Positions 1 through 12,487 are shown, counted from the stretch's first letter. The stretch: 64,000 nucleotides of DNA from Blastomussa wellsi (GCA_947652115.1 OX393569.1:18490139-18554138), one strand, 5' to 3'. The notes: generated by a model not told the origin, from the sequence alone. Translations and numbers: made by a program.

Positions 1-135
1 TTTCTTGAACGCTTTTAGTGCTTCAAGGCGATTTTCTTGTCGAGCATTGAACTTAGGTCGTTCAAAGTTCATGATATTTCCAGTGAAATGTCCAGGATCA
101 GGAGGTGGAGCGGCTTCATTATCGTCTTGAGACAT
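1..135 (-). CDS. Start of a gag-like retrotransposon protein, cut by the window edge
   Basis: ATG at 135 on the minus strand opens a frame that stays open for 45 codons to position 1. It starts MSQDDNEAAPPPDPGHF and has the motif NFERPKFNARQENRLEALKA. The acidic, proline-rich start and the short helix-like basic segment resemble Gag N-termini of Ty3/Gypsy-type elements in cnidarians. The position, about 230 bp after the primer-binding site, is right for gag. The assignment rests mostly on context. Confidence 0.5.
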   Translation of the reverse strand, partial: MSQDDNEAAPPPDPGHFTGNIMNFERPKFNARQENRLEALKAFKK

Positions 136-365
136 ATTTCACAGCAGCAGCAGTCGACGAGTACAGAAATTATCAGAATTTCTCGCTCAGATAATCAGCA
201 GAATACGAAAATTCCAGTGAATTTTCCACGGATGAGTTGTAGTTTTGGCGCGAACTCTTTCGATCAGAAATTTCGACGAAATGTTTACATTTCCTCCACT
301 TGAATAATCCAGACACGTATCACAGCAGACTACAAGTCTTACAGCAGTATTTTGATGGTTCTTTA

Positions 366-379
366 CGCTCCTGGTACCA
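366..379 (-). other. Retrotransposon primer-binding site
   Basis: On the minus strand TGGTACCAGGAGCG follows directly after the CA that ends the LTR. It resembles primer-binding sites complementary to the 3' end of initiator Met tRNA, which begin TGGTA. Confidence 0.6.
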
Positions 380-604
380 TGTTACAAGATGAGACACGAC
401 CAAACAGAGTCCATCAACACAACCTTTATTCCGAACGAAGGTCGCCTCAACAACCCATCATAGTCTCTCACACTAGGACCCAATCCTCTAACAGACACAG
501 ACAATCCAATCGACCAAACAAACTTAAGAGTCACGATCTGTTTGGCTTTTACCTGTGATTGGCGTGAGTTTTTTCACCAATCACCAAGTAAATTACTTTC
601 GACA
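380..604 (-). mobile_element. LTR of a minus-strand LTR retrotransposon (5' LTR)
   Basis: The right boundary is placed at TGTCGAAAG (minus strand, from 604) and the end at TTGTAACA (380), giving TGT...ACA ends and about 225 bp. A possible polyadenylation signal (AATAAA) lies inside near 430. It is followed by a primer-binding site and a gag-like start. The outer border is less certain than the inner one, because the second LTR is outside the window. Confidence 0.6.
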
Positions 605-694
605 CGCAATTGAAAACCTCTCTATAAGCTAGCTCTTTAGGTTGAATTAAATTTTAAAGAGCGATCTGATTTGACGGCGAGGCAAATTACCTAC

Positions 695-1228
695 CCAATG
701 AATTGTTCCTTTCCGCACAGATCGGACCACTTCAAATTCCACTTCGGCCTGCTGCCACTTATTGACGCTAATTTTGGATTTTTGCCACTCAATGTGAAGT
801 TCCGTAAAATCCTTTCGTTCTGGCTTGTGGTCATCTTTTTCCTCTTTCACAATCCGCATAACCGTCAGTGATCCAGTATCACCGTACATATGGTACCAGA
901 ACCGCATGCAGAAAACGCGACCTTCTAGTTTGACGCGAAGCATGGCCTCATCTCTTTCCCTACGTGGACTGGAACTTTCAATATAAATATAGTTGCCCTT
1001 TTTATTCCACCCTGCAAGAAACGGAAGAATTACGTGGCAGGAATTTCTGAAAACAAATTACAGATGAATTCACAACCCCGGGTTCGAATTCACAGCTACC
1101 TTTTGTATGATCAAAAGATGGCCCAGTTCCCGATGAAGGTGTAGTACCCGAGCGCATTGACCAATCAAAGCCATCACTCTTAACATCAATCCATTTGCAT
1201 GTATCGCCACCTTCAAAGTTACAGTTCC
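695..1228 (-). CDS. Left gene, MAM domain 5, third exon not visible
   Basis: Exons 1228-1100 ([20 protein letters not shown]) and 1011-695. The second exon is 105 codons instead of the usual 79-87. It carries a charged insert ([14 protein letters not shown], then [12 protein letters not shown]) after the [17 protein letters not shown] core. It ends in phase 0 at CATTGG|GTAGGT as the cassette requires, so a GDIA exon is expected further left. Confidence 0.75.
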
Positions 1229-4200
1229 CTGTTTAAACAACGAGTTAAAAAGAACAGTAAACATTAATAAACATTGCAGACCATGTGACCTTCTCTAGGG
1301 AATTGGTCTTTTGTCCATGAAAACATATTTATTCATGTCCACGCAACTATCTGAAAATTTGAAAGAAAGAATCCTCAAGAGTACCATCACATGGTCTGTA
1401 ATGGAGCAACAAACCGCCCAAGCGGAAAAGGTCTATAAGACGATCTTGGAAAACTTAGGCAACTTTAATTACAGGCAGGCCAGGAATGTTCTAGCAAGGG
1501 TTATCTTTAATATAGTTACCGTATTCCGTCAATGAGTTTCGATCGGAACAGGTTTACAGTAAAGTAGCGGAATAGCCAGCTTGGCAGAAGAGCCTGTTTC
1601 AGACAGTGAACAGTCCAGGAGCTTGCCAGGAAGCTACAGGGCATATTACAGGGCAGGCCAAGCTCTCGATTTGAACCGTACAAACAATATAGCTTAAAAT
1701 TATAAGGGTTTGTATAGGAATTCTGACAAATGATTCATGGAGGTAGTCATACGGTAAAACTGTCAATAAAAAAGGCTTACCTTGTTCCATTTGTGTGTTA
1801 CTTGCTTGTGGTGTGGTTATTTCACCGATAAGAGCAGTTTTAAGCGATTTTTTTTTTCAATTCCTTCCCCCCACTCATAAAGAAATGACAAGGCCGAACA
1901 CCTCGGTGGAGACAGCCTTCCGAAAGCAGCCAAACATTTCAGCCTAAAATATCCCCACGGCCACAAATCCAACGCAGAATCCAAGGACAAATGTTGATCC
2001 TTCATTCACACAAATCGAACAAGGTAAGCCTTTTTTATTGACAATTTTACCGTATGGTTACTTCCACGAATTGACGGAATTCCTATACAAACCATTACAA
2101 TTTGAAGCCATATTGTTTGTACGGTTCGAATCAAGAGCTTGGGCTGCCTGTAGGCATATTTGTTATAGCCCCATTCACCCTAGCAAGTCCAGAACCATGC
2201 ACCATAAATCCTAAATCTTGTTAAGGGTTCGGAAGATATGAGGAAGATTGCTGATTTCCCTTGCTCCATTGACAGGAGTGAAGAAGATATTGCCAAAAAC
2301 TTGGATCATAACTTTTTGGGCTAATCATCGATCTTTAAAACGGAGTGGCTCGGTCTGGTCCTACAACAGGGTCACTCACCCTCCTTTGGATTTTGCCCCA
2401 CATCCTTTACTGCAGCTCCAAGCAGTTGCAACGCCTTGCATTCCTCTGCCTCGGCAACGCTGATTTCATCAAGGGCAATGTCACCAAGATATGTTTCGCC
2501 CCGAACACCGACAAGCGACACCTTTTTTTAGGAGCAACAAAAATAAACAGTCTTAGTAAACTGATACCAAGATAACAACAACAACATCAACGAACCCGGG
2601 ATTTAGAATTCTAATTTACCGTGTAATATTCTCCGTAAAAAGCTTGAGAGCCAAAGTGCCAGTAATCTTCTTGTTCCCCAGTCTTTGACCAGACGACTTT
2701 TGTTGAATTACTTTTAAGGTCACGCTGCTCCAGCCGCAGTTCGCCGATGCCCTTGCCGTACATGTGATAGTGGAAATGTAAACAAATTGGAGTGAAAAAC
2801 GCTTGACTTTCTAAACGGATCGTTTGTCCTTTGAGCAGGTCCGAGGCCTCCATGTAGATATAGTATCCTGTATGAAGAGGAATTCAAAAATCCCGTTTTT
2901 AACAAAAAAGTAGCACTGTCACGACAATAAGAATTTAGGACGAGTACATTACTCTTCCCCCAATCCCTGAAAGAATAGAGACAGATCAAATCATACCATT
3001 TCCGTCACTGTCGTATTGAGGTCCAGTATTAAAAGATGGCGTTTCATCGTGGTGAAGATGCCATTCACCATCATCGCCAAATGAATTTGTCCAGCCACAT
3101 AAATTCTTATTGAATATACAGATACCTTAAGGAGAGAGTAAGGAAATGAAATGCATCAAGATACGAGGAGGGTCACTTCCATTACAGTGAATTATAACGG
3201 CTCCAGATAAGTTACCATTACTTTCATCAAGATAAGTTACCATTGCTTTCATCAAGTCCAGCAAACAAACACAGATACGGTATGACATCGTCTATTTCGT
3301 AAAGCGTCGATACCAACGATTGCAATCTTGCAGAAGGGAAACCAGCTTACTTAGGCGATACGATATATATCATTGTGTAACTCTCGAGTAAGTTTAATTT
3401 GTTTGGAGTTATTATCGGGTTTTGCCAAAAGTGCATGATTAGTTTCTAACTTTTCTCTTTCTGAGCATCTTTCATTCCAATTCATCTCAGCAACTCTATT
3501 GTACGTTAACAATCAATTAATTTAATTGCTCCACGGCATGAACGAACAGCCACTGCATATTTCCCTGGAAGGTATCGTCACACTAGCTAGAATGTTGCGG
3601 GTCTCAAGGATACTATATTTAGTAGCTAGAACATAGTCTACTCTGATTTTTAAATGGCAATTATATTTCCCAAGCAATTGAGTTGCTTACTGTGTGGTGG
3701 TGGTACAGGAGGCACAGTTGTCGGAATTGGAGGCGTGTAAAGCGATCCAGCAGTGGCATCTGTAGACGTCATAGGACAAAGTCCTGGAGTGAAACGGAGT
3801 TCGTCGATCGCAATGTCACCGCGCCATCCAATCACAGTCGCTTCTATTTCAACCTGTGCGAAGATGAAATGATTGTGATTGGTTAATATTTTCCATCGTA
3901 TCATTAAATATAAAGATTGCAAAATCAGCAGGTAAATTTTAGACTCATTTAATGATCAGAAAAAGCCATTCGAACTCAGATGGAACTGCTTATAAAGCAT
4001 GTACTGACCTGGTATTGCGATATGCTACAGTCGAAATCTACCTGGCCTTCAAGCCAGTTATTCCCATGGTTACCGTTTTCTTTCCATACGAGAAATCCTC
4101 GCCTATAAATTGCTAGTGAACCAACGTCTTCGCCGTGCATGTGGTACTTGAAGCGCATGCACTGTTGTCCAGCCATCATGTCGCTGACCAGTACAGCTTT

Positions 4201-7200
4201 ATCACCCCTTGACTGAGGCTCAGATGATTCAATATACGCATATTTCCCTGTGAATTCAGCGAAACGTACATTAAGGATAATTCATTAGAAATGATTTCTC
4301 AGCCTCGGTACGTGGTCGGTAAATAGTTTTGCGCGATCGTTTAATTATCACATAAGTTATTTATAAAGGGTTTTTTTTGTTTTGACCGTGGCTACGAGGC
4401 CAGTGGCTACGAGGCCAGTCGCTACAAGGTCGTGGATACGAGGCCATGGCTACGAGGCCAGAGGCTAGGGCGGCTACGAGGCCAGTGGCTACGAGGTCAC
4501 AGCCTATGAGGCCACTGGCTACGAGGCCATGGCTACGAGGACAGTGGCTATGAGACTAGTGGTTACGAGGCCAATGGCTGCAAGGCCAGTGGCTACGGAA
4601 GGGTGGGAACCATTTTCCCCCAGTTTCCTTCCCACCTCCCCCCACGCTGATTCCCAGGTTAATGCGTGATTAGTAGCTACAAGCACAGAACTTTGCTGCG
4701 GTTTAAAGCCATCTAAAAGCTGGCGTAATCCACTATTTCAGTAGCTTTGTAAACGCTTCTTTCACGTTTCTTAAAGCAGACCATTATGCCAGCTTCACAC
4801 TCGTATATAAATTGTGCTAAAAGACTTTAATCAACTTTACGCTAGCGTTGTGTCTTAAATGCCAACTTTAAGCAAAGTCTACATCAACTTTACGCACAGT
4901 AGCGTAATGCGCATTTAACGACCTTTAACAATATTAAATTCATAGCGCAAAGTTGGTAAACCAACTTCTTTAATTTCCAGTAAATCTCTCTTTTCGTGCT
5001 GTGTGATTTCATAAGATATATGTAGAGTTGGATCGAGACAGGCTGGTACTATGCAAGTAGATTTTGCGTTTCTCATTGTGACAACACTCGGACTAGGCGG
5101 GCACCCGAAATTCACGATCCGATATTGGGATGAGTTTATATTTGCATTGGCGTTAGTAAAAATGAACTTATAAATTATGCATCCACTGCTCACCACTGCC
5201 CGAGGAATCCGCCGAGGGTCCAGTCATGCCACCACTAGCTTTTCCACTGCTAGTCTGTCTGCGTCCGATGCTCCAGAGGAAGGTTGATTTCATAGAGGGT
5301 CTCCAGTTACAAAATGTTCCTTGGTCAAAATCGCAGTTTGCTAGAGAAGGGTGAAATGCGTTAAAAAAACTTTAGCTGGAATAACAACAACAATAGATCT
5401 CATAATCAGAAATACGTGATGAAAGATTTCCACTTTTTTCCACTTTTCCATGACCGAGATAAGATATTATTACACGAGGTCAATAAGGGACATTGTTAAC
5501 TGACGCAGTTCAAGGCGAGAGTATCGAGCCTCTACGGCTTCACCTTATCACGTCAAGATTTTCAGATCACAAAATTCGATAATCATCTTTGGACCCTAAA
5601 CAGGGAAGAGGAAGAGTTCAACAAATGTTCAAGTTAGGAAATGACTATTTAAAACCCAGAAATAGAAACGAAGTTGTGAATGGATATTATTTTGGAGTGA
5701 CCATTCCTTCAGTTCGTTGACATAACTTTCTGGATCCCGAGCCACTCTGTACGTAGCTACAAAAAGAGTTACTCTGGATTTAGACTGAGGAGAACGCTTT
5801 TAACCAAAAATGTCTAAAAATGCAAATCGCCTTGGGCATTTAATTATCTGCTAGTTTCAAAATGGTATATGCGTGTTCAAGGACCGCTGTTTTAGCTTGT
5901 TTTGAACAGTCGTATCAAAGAACAAAGTTAAAGGGACACGGTCATGCCTGACATATCACATTTTAATAAGTATGGCCTGTAGCTTGCTGTAATCGTGCTT
6001 TATTGTCTTGCAATAGAAGAAGAAAAGTTCTAAAATTGGTGAAAGCAAAGATATATCAACTAAGAATAAAATTAACTGGTAAAAGATTCAAATTTTCACA
6101 AGAACTTCAACTTTTATTTCATACAATTTCCATAACCAGGCGTGTCAGTGTCCCTTTAATACATCAGTGGAGATAAATACGGACCTTTGGCGGTGTCCTC
6201 GAGAGTGTTGATCATTGGGCAACAGCTTCCATTTGCTATAAGGACGTCATCCAAGCCAATTATTGATCTAAATTCTCCACGAAGATTGGCCTCCAGAACA
6301 AGCTGAGAAAGAAGCAAAAAATGTTTCAAACATCACTAATTAATATGTTTTCGATTATGTACTACCAAGAGAGTTTGACCCTTCAACGCATAACTGGAGT
6401 GATATGTAGTAATTGGGTGTGAACGTACCTTAAGCTTTGGAGGGAAAGCTGGCTTTGACAGAACCGAGAAATAATTATTTAAAACATTATGGAATAACTT
6501 GCCCATTAGTGTAAAGGGTGTCGAATCTGCTGATCAGTTAAGCGAAATATCTGAAGAAGGTATCCATTACGTCGGATTCTTACATGGTAATCATATGAAG
6601 CAGTTGTAACGTGTATTATTTTCACCAGAAACTATATCACCTGAACAGAATCCTATATATAAAGCCTATAAGGTAACGTTAACCAAACAACTTAAAATAC
6701 CTGAAAGCATGTTTCTTCTTCGGTGTTTATATCGACCACTGTCCTTGTCCAATCATTTGTTTTTGTTCCTTCGCCGGATGAAAACCACACGCGATCCTCG
6801 TCGGGATCGTTGAACTTTCTCGCTAACAGCCTAAACTCACTTCTTTTGAACTTTTCCATAAAGTAGAACATTTCGACACACTTCGGGCCGCATACTTTCT
6901 CGCTTACCAGGCGGTGCTTGGACGATTTTCTTGCCGTTTTCAATGCGTATACAAATTTTCCTCCTATTTGAAAAAGTGTAACAAAGGGATTGGTAAGGTA
7001 AAAAGTTGATCAAATACTTGTACAACACCAGCAACAACAACAGCAATTTATTTAACCAAAACAAAGAACAACAACAACAACAACTTATTTAACCCAAACA
7101 AAGAAAAATAAAGCTTACATTTGAGAAAATTAAATAGTTGCAAGGGTATTGGCTTCCTAAAATAACTAAGTAGTTAAAAGAGACAAGGAAGCCAAAGTTA

Positions 7201-10200
7201 CAAGAGATAAAAATAAAAGCACAAAACTGTCTGTTCTAATGGAGAAAGGAACCGCCAGGTTGATTGGTTGTTTAAACCGAGATCACCAAGCTAAACAAGG
7301 GAAACGCTGATCTCATCCAATTCTGAAAACAACTGGAAGAGCCAAAGAAAATAGATGTCCCCATACCAAGTCTTTTTCCATGATCCGGTCTTTTGATATC
7401 TGATTTCCTACTGCCTCTGTATGTGCTCAACTTCCATGGACTTCTATCATTGCCAACCAAATCATTTGCCCAGTCGCAAAGTCCCAAGTCAAAATTGCAC
7501 TTTCCTATAGAAAGGAAGAAAAGGCTGCATGGTTATCTGAGTAACTGAGAATGGCTGATGTGCTGACTATGGTTGAAGACTCTACTTTAATTTGACTGTT
7601 TTGGTCATTTGGCAGTTTGAAAACTGTTCGTAATAAAATGGAATTTGTCCCAAAGAGTCTCCTGAACTAATTTCCTTTCTCCGCTATAGTAGTCTTTATC
7701 GCGGAAAGTTCCAACACTCAAATATATTCTTTAACTGCAAACTACGGCAAACATTAATGGTCAATGAATTACTTCGACCTGCAGCAACTATAGAAAAGAC
7801 ACAAGGTAAATCAATCCCTCGGCGCGCGGCTTTAGTCTTTCAAGGACGCCAGTACAAGGGATATCTGTTTCTTTCTACCTTTTTGCACCATAGAATACTC
7901 ACCTCCAGTTTCATTTGAGTCATTCTGAAATGCAAACGATTCTCCAAGGCAAGACCCTTTTGTGAAATAAATGTCGTCGATAGCGATGTCACCAGTGTAG
8001 CTACCTCCCGTGATCCCCTCAAAAATTATCTGCAACAACACACGGCCACATTAAAGGTTGCGTGGGATATTTTGAGTTAGTAAGCTACTCAGTGATAGAG
8101 CGATCCAGGATCGAGCTTTGGCAGATTGTGCTCACTTAGCGCCTCTCTTTGCATAGGTATATATAATAAATGGGGCCTCGATAATCTACTGCTGCGGGGA
8201 ACACTCCGATGAACTAGCCGTAGCCCATCAAGGTGAGGGTAGAAATAAGAATTCTGATCGTTTTATGCGCTACAGACACTGGGATAAGCTCCTGCCTGAC
8301 TGACCACCTGTATTTGTACTTCTGGCCGTATATTACATACTTACAATCATTTCTAGAACTAAATTCTAAAATGGAAAGTACTTAGGATGCTATTTCGTCA
8401 TGTTGGAGAATAAATATATCTAATAATAAAATAGCTTGGTCTGAAGCAACTAAGGTGCAATCGAGTCGAAATGTAACCGACGGAATTTTGATTCGGAATT
8501 CTCTCAGTGCTGGTGTAAAAGTAAATAATACACGCTCTGGGTGGTTTCCGTTTTGGCAAAGAAATGCAATTGGTAGAATCCGAGAGAAGTATCTCTTGGT
8601 GCTGAGGACATTTCCAGCGCGAGCTTTTTTTCAGAATGAACATCCAGAAACCGAGCAAATTATTAGTTTTACAATAGCGAAAGACTTACGTAATAGTTTT
8701 TGCCGTAAACAGTAACATTCTCTGAACGCCATTCTTGGTTACGCTGTGGACCCTTTTTGGACCATATGTCGAGGTCTTGACCATGAATATGGTGGTACAT
8801 GTTCAGACTTCCGATTGAGTCACCGATCATGCTGTACCAGAAGTGAAGACATAGCACCCCACTGAATGGACCGTTGATGAGCCGCGCGTTTTCACCTCTT
8901 CGTCGAGGAGAGGACGTTTCGATGTATGCGTAGTAACCTGGGAGTGAGACGACACGTTTAGCGAAGATAGAAGCACAACCACGGGGAAAGCGCCGGTTAA
9001 TGGGTGGAGGTATATCACAGGAATGTGATTTCGAGGATTGTGATTGGAATAAAGAAACGGACAGGAAAAACGGTCATTTAGACATTTAAAAGGGACTTTC
9101 AAAATGTCTTGTGCAGACACATCTAACTGCTAATTCATTCAGCTGAAATATTGTGGGATTTAAACATAGCGAAAGGAAAAGAAAGGGTGTGTCAGATACC
9201 TAGCTGAAAAGAAACCTACGTGAAGGGGCTAAAATTTTTCATGAAAGGTACACGGAAGGGCTACGTTTTCTGTCAAAACCGTGCTGCATAAAAGCCGACT
9301 ACGGCTTTGGATCAAGAAGCCTCCCCGTATCCAACTTTGCAGAAGCCCCCAAGTACTTCCTTCCCGAGATGGAGAAATATCAGTTGCCACTTTTCAGCGT
9401 TCAAACACATAATTAGCTACAATGTAGCTTGAGCCAAAATGAATTTAACACAATTTTCCATCTCAATGCAAAGCAATAATGTTCATGAACTCACAAAAAC
9501 ATGAGTGACAAAAGGGTATTTGTTTTCCGCTCCAAGATTTCATTCCAAACAACCATGTCGGTTCCACCAAGAGATTATATTTCTCACCTTTTCCGGAGTG
9601 ATCTTTACTTGGGCCAGTTGATCCGCTTGGCGTAGAACCTTTGTTCAACGTCCAGTCGAAAACATCGACATCGTTATTCTCTTGGCGCCAGTTGCAGAAT
9701 TTTTTCTTAGGTGAATCAAAGTTGCAGTTTCCTAGAACAATGAAAAAATGACAGCCTAAGTCTAGACAAAGACCCATTAGCTGGGGTAGCTTAAGTGAAT
9801 AACTCCTCAAGGACAGGATGGATGATATGTTAATCCAACTGGCAAGTAACCTTCATTTTCATTCCTGTCAGCCTCTATATGGCCCCGGCTTGCCTGTTTA
9901 CGGACAGCTGTCAATAATGGCAGTGATAAAAAAAGATGTTTGCTTTAAATATTTTTGCCAGTCTGCAGGTCTGTTCTCTGGATTTGTGGCACACCAGCAT
10001 AAGAAACTCTGAAATGGCGCGCAAGAACTGGAGGTTACTGCAGAACGAAACTACACAAAAGCATCAGTGTCGTTTCTTAATGTTGGGTCAACACCATCAT
10101 GCATCCACTGCAATCACTGAGCCTCTTGTATTTTGCTCGATAAATCAGAGTTCTAACATGACTATAAGGCATTCTGATTAAACTGCTATAGTTGGTTTTT

Positions 10201-12423
10201 GTCCTTTCTTTGCATCAAGTCTCTTGTGACCATTGTCAGAGAAAGAGAGGGGTATATTAAAATTGGGGCCATTTCAATACCAGGATACATTTATCAGCCT
10301 GAATCGAAAATTTCTTGTCCACGAACACAGGGACCCGGCAAATGTGTTGAATATAATACTTTATGTCGGGAATTTAGACATCTAACATCTTCGACGAAAG
10401 AGTATTGTCGAGATGTTTTGCTGCAATCAAATATGCATTCATCGGGCATGGGCCACTCAAAAATCTCTCTTTTTTTGGTCTGATGCCAAGGAAACTAAAT
10501 GACCAAATATATAGCTCGAATTGATTTGTTTTAATACCTGAAAGGTCCGTGCCCTCTCACTGATTGGAAGCTTTTTTATTCGGAAAGCTACTTTGTACAG
10601 ACAGAACCATAAAAATAATCTGTTTGCTTTTTCACTGACCGAGGACGCTTCATGCTAAGGTTAAGTTTGCAAGACTAGAAATGACCTCATACCGCACGTT
10701 CTATTGATCGGTCTTCTCGCGGAATTAACCACTGTGACCACACCACGAAAAGAAAATACAAGCTCTCTCAAATCATCATATTGAAAACTGCAAAATTCTA
10801 ACAACACTGTTACAACAATGAAGATTGCATCACTTGAATTTAGAAGGAAAACCTTTTTGGATAGTTACTTATCAATTTTATAGCCTCGTTTTTCCTGATA
10901 GTAATGGTTATGACAAGTTTTGTCTGGCATCTTAAAAAAAATAACCTGAAAAGTCACTACTTTCTCAAGCAAACGTAATACAGAAATTATTGTTTTTCAC
11001 TCTGTTATCGATAACGGTTGGACCTTAAGAGGAATGAATCCGAACTTGACACTAACACTGTTGGAAACTGAGTGGAGTTTCAGCGCAATCTGTTTTATAG
11101 CTTTCCTTTCACAGTAAAATGCTATAAAAAGGCTAACACCTTTCGCCACAGGATTAACAAGAGAAGTTTTGCCTCCTACTCTGCTTTAGCTTGGGTTTTT
11201 CTTGTCCCTCAATGACAAAAATCCAGTTATAAGGAATTTAAGGAATATTCCAGAAGGTACATCATTCTTGTGCAAAATGACAACACTACTTCCGCAGAGA
11301 CCGAGGAATGCAGAAAAAGTGAACGACAACTCCAAATCATAGATGGCCATTGGTCCGCTTTTTTGTTAAACATGGGTAATTAACTAAGTGTGCAACAGTA
11401 ATTCGACCCTCACCAGGAATAGCTGTTTACCACATGATACTCCGTACTCCTTGCAGCTTGTTTGGGTACTTAGCCTAGCACGGAATGCACAATTGAAGAT
11501 TCGAAAGTGCTAGAAAAACTCATCAAGCTGCCGTCGACAGAGAAGAATTTATTTATGCACAACAGATGCCCTTAGAGGTTCAAGAGCAAAAAAAAATATT
11601 CAAAGTAATCCAGCCAAGTAATCCGGAGTGTTTCTTGAACTTTAACATGTTTAAGTTCCTTATTGAATTTTGGTGCAACTGGTCCCTGTTTAACTATTGG
11701 GTTATTTCTGTTAGCTCCTCCCAAGACGGGTAATCTAGTCCATACACTCGAGGGAACAAGCTCGCTGCAATTGCTTTCCTTTTTCAACTGGGACAATCTT
11801 AACTAACAACCCTGATACTTTTTTCTGCGAGTTTTAGATTTTAATGCAACTGGGAGTCTAACGAAAGGGGATAGCGTTCTGAATATATTTAATGTATTGA
11901 GATTTAAAAGGCGTTCCAAACATCAAAATTAATCGATTTTGAGAGATTTAATCATTAAGTTTTCCTGCCTTTTTCAATTTGACCAATTTAGTTAAGAATT
12001 CAGATTACATCGTATAAATTCTACTGGCATGAAAAGCATTCCAAAGAATATGAACATTTCAACTGAAATGCTCACTTGTGGGAGCGTTTATTATCCTGCA
12101 CTATAGGAATGTACAAACATGCAGTTATAAGAAGACAGCAAGACCATTTTATCCTGCTCGTAAATTTCCTGTTCTAATTGGAGGAATGCATGCATGGTGA
12201 CACAAATGACATCAAAAATTTATAAGTCTAACACTGTTAGCATGACCGTGCACAGAACATGTAAAATACGTTTCGGGAGAATTATACATTAAAGATTAAC
12301 ATTTAACCGACCTGTGAATTCAGTATCCTTCGGCTGATTTGGTTTTGGGGCGCAGAAAGCAAATGGAAGGAGCGTAAGTGAGTGCAGACATACCACCAAA
12401 AGGCAAAAAGTACGACTTGTCAT
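695..12423 (-). CDS. Secreted protein with at least five MAM domains (left paralogue, 3' end missing)
   Basis: Exons on the minus strand: 12423-12312, 9731-9588, 8937-8690, 8029-7903, 7504-7367, 6963-6701, 6302-6185, 5340-5194, 4247-4009, 3853-3691, 3125-2997, 2867-2620, 2521-2380, 1228-1100, 1011-695. All junctions are GT-AG and keep frame. The first exon gives a signal peptide ([20 protein letters not shown], then FAFCA). MAM domains fall at about residues 38-210, 211-383, 384-566, 567-739 and 740 onward, each with the usual CxF...CxW start, a C(M/L)xFxYHM core and a GDIA(I/L)D(D/E) end. MAM domains are extracellular adhesion or interaction modules. I see no transmembrane segment, protease or LDL-receptor A domain in the visible part, so a secreted matrix or adhesive protein is likely. 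The last exon of MAM 5 is not in the window; a retrotransposon begins about 90 bp past the last visible exon. Whether it sits in an intron or ended the gene is unknown. Exon borders are my reading, without transcripts. Confidence 0.85.
1310..1450 (+). repeat. Dispersed repeat, copy 1
   Basis: The core GGAGCAACAAACCGCCCAAG and its flanks (AAATTTGAAAG...CTCAAGAGTA) recur on the opposite strand at about 20445-20590. The function is unknown. Confidence 0.6.
1640..2160. repeat. Foldback element with arms of about 150 bp
   Basis: The left arm (about 1640-1800) and right arm (about 2006-2160) are inverted copies with scattered mismatches. They share GAACCGTACAAACAATAT, TTTGTATAGGAATTC and AAAAAAGGCTTACCTTGTTC on opposite strands. 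It lies in the intron between MAM 4 and MAM 5 of the left gene. It is probably a non-autonomous DNA transposon. Confidence 0.8.
2380..3125 (-). CDS. Left gene, MAM domain 4 (three exons)
   Basis: Exons 3125-2997 ([20 protein letters not shown]), 2867-2620 ([18 protein letters not shown]) and 2521-2380 ([19 protein letters not shown]), 173 codons with the standard phases. The third exon ends at GGAGG|GTGAGTG. In exon 1 the usual FDW has become EWH. Confidence 0.8.
3691..5340 (-). CDS. Left gene, MAM domain 3 with Pro-rich linker (three exons)
   Basis: Exons 5340-5194 ([13 protein letters not shown]), 4247-4009 ([20 protein letters not shown]) and 3853-3691 ([18 protein letters not shown]), 183 codons. 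After the domain comes a linker rich in Pro and Thr ([15 protein letters not shown]), a likely flexible, possibly O-glycosylated hinge between MAM 3 and MAM 4. The first exon ends at AGTG|GTGAGC. MAM 3 of the right paralogue has the same length and a similar linker. Confidence 0.85.
4385..4606. repeat. Imperfect minisatellite, unit about 15 bp
   Basis: Over a dozen head-to-tail variants of GGCTACGAGGCCAGT. It lies in the intron between exons 1 and 2 of MAM 3 in the left gene. Confidence 0.9.
6185..7504 (-). CDS. Left gene, MAM domain 2, divergent (three exons)
   Basis: Exons 7504-7367, 6963-6701 and 6302-6185; splice phases and the 173-codon length match MAM 1. The sequence is the most divergent MAM here: the FDW motif reads SPWKL, the core is [19 protein letters not shown] instead of CMRFxYHMxGxxxGSL, and the GDIA motif reads RSIIGLDDV. 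The cysteines and the W are kept and no frame is broken, so it is relaxed or specialised rather than dead. Confidence 0.75.
7903..9731 (-). CDS. Left gene, MAM domain 1 (three exons)
   Basis: Exons 9731-9588 (GNCNFDS...FCNW), 8937-8690 ([20 protein letters not shown]) and 8029-7903 ([18 protein letters not shown]). Total 173 codons with four conserved cysteines. Phases 1-1, 1-0, 0-1. The tail carries an N-D-S-N-E-T stretch with N-glycosylation motifs. Confidence 0.85.
9732..12311. other. First intron of the left gene (near form)
   Basis: AT-rich sequence of 2.6 kb between the near signal-peptide exon and MAM 1. I read both strands for MAM motifs, signal peptides and splice pairs and found nothing coding. 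No clear repeat either. Confidence 0.6.
12312..12423 (-). CDS. First coding exon, near version, with signal peptide
   Basis: ATG at 12423. The 112-bp exon ends in phase 1 at ACAG|GTCGGT. It encodes a short polar start, a hydrophobic run ([18 protein letters not shown]), a small-residue cleavage region (CAPKPN) and an acidic tail. The next exon with a matching phase-1 acceptor is the first MAM exon at 9731, across a 2.6-kb intron. It competes with the exon at 15560-15461. Confidence 0.8.
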
Positions 12424-12487
12424 CGTGGTTTAGAGAATAGTTCTGCTGCCTCGTCTGTCACCTTGGAGCAAACTTGTCCGGGCTAAA

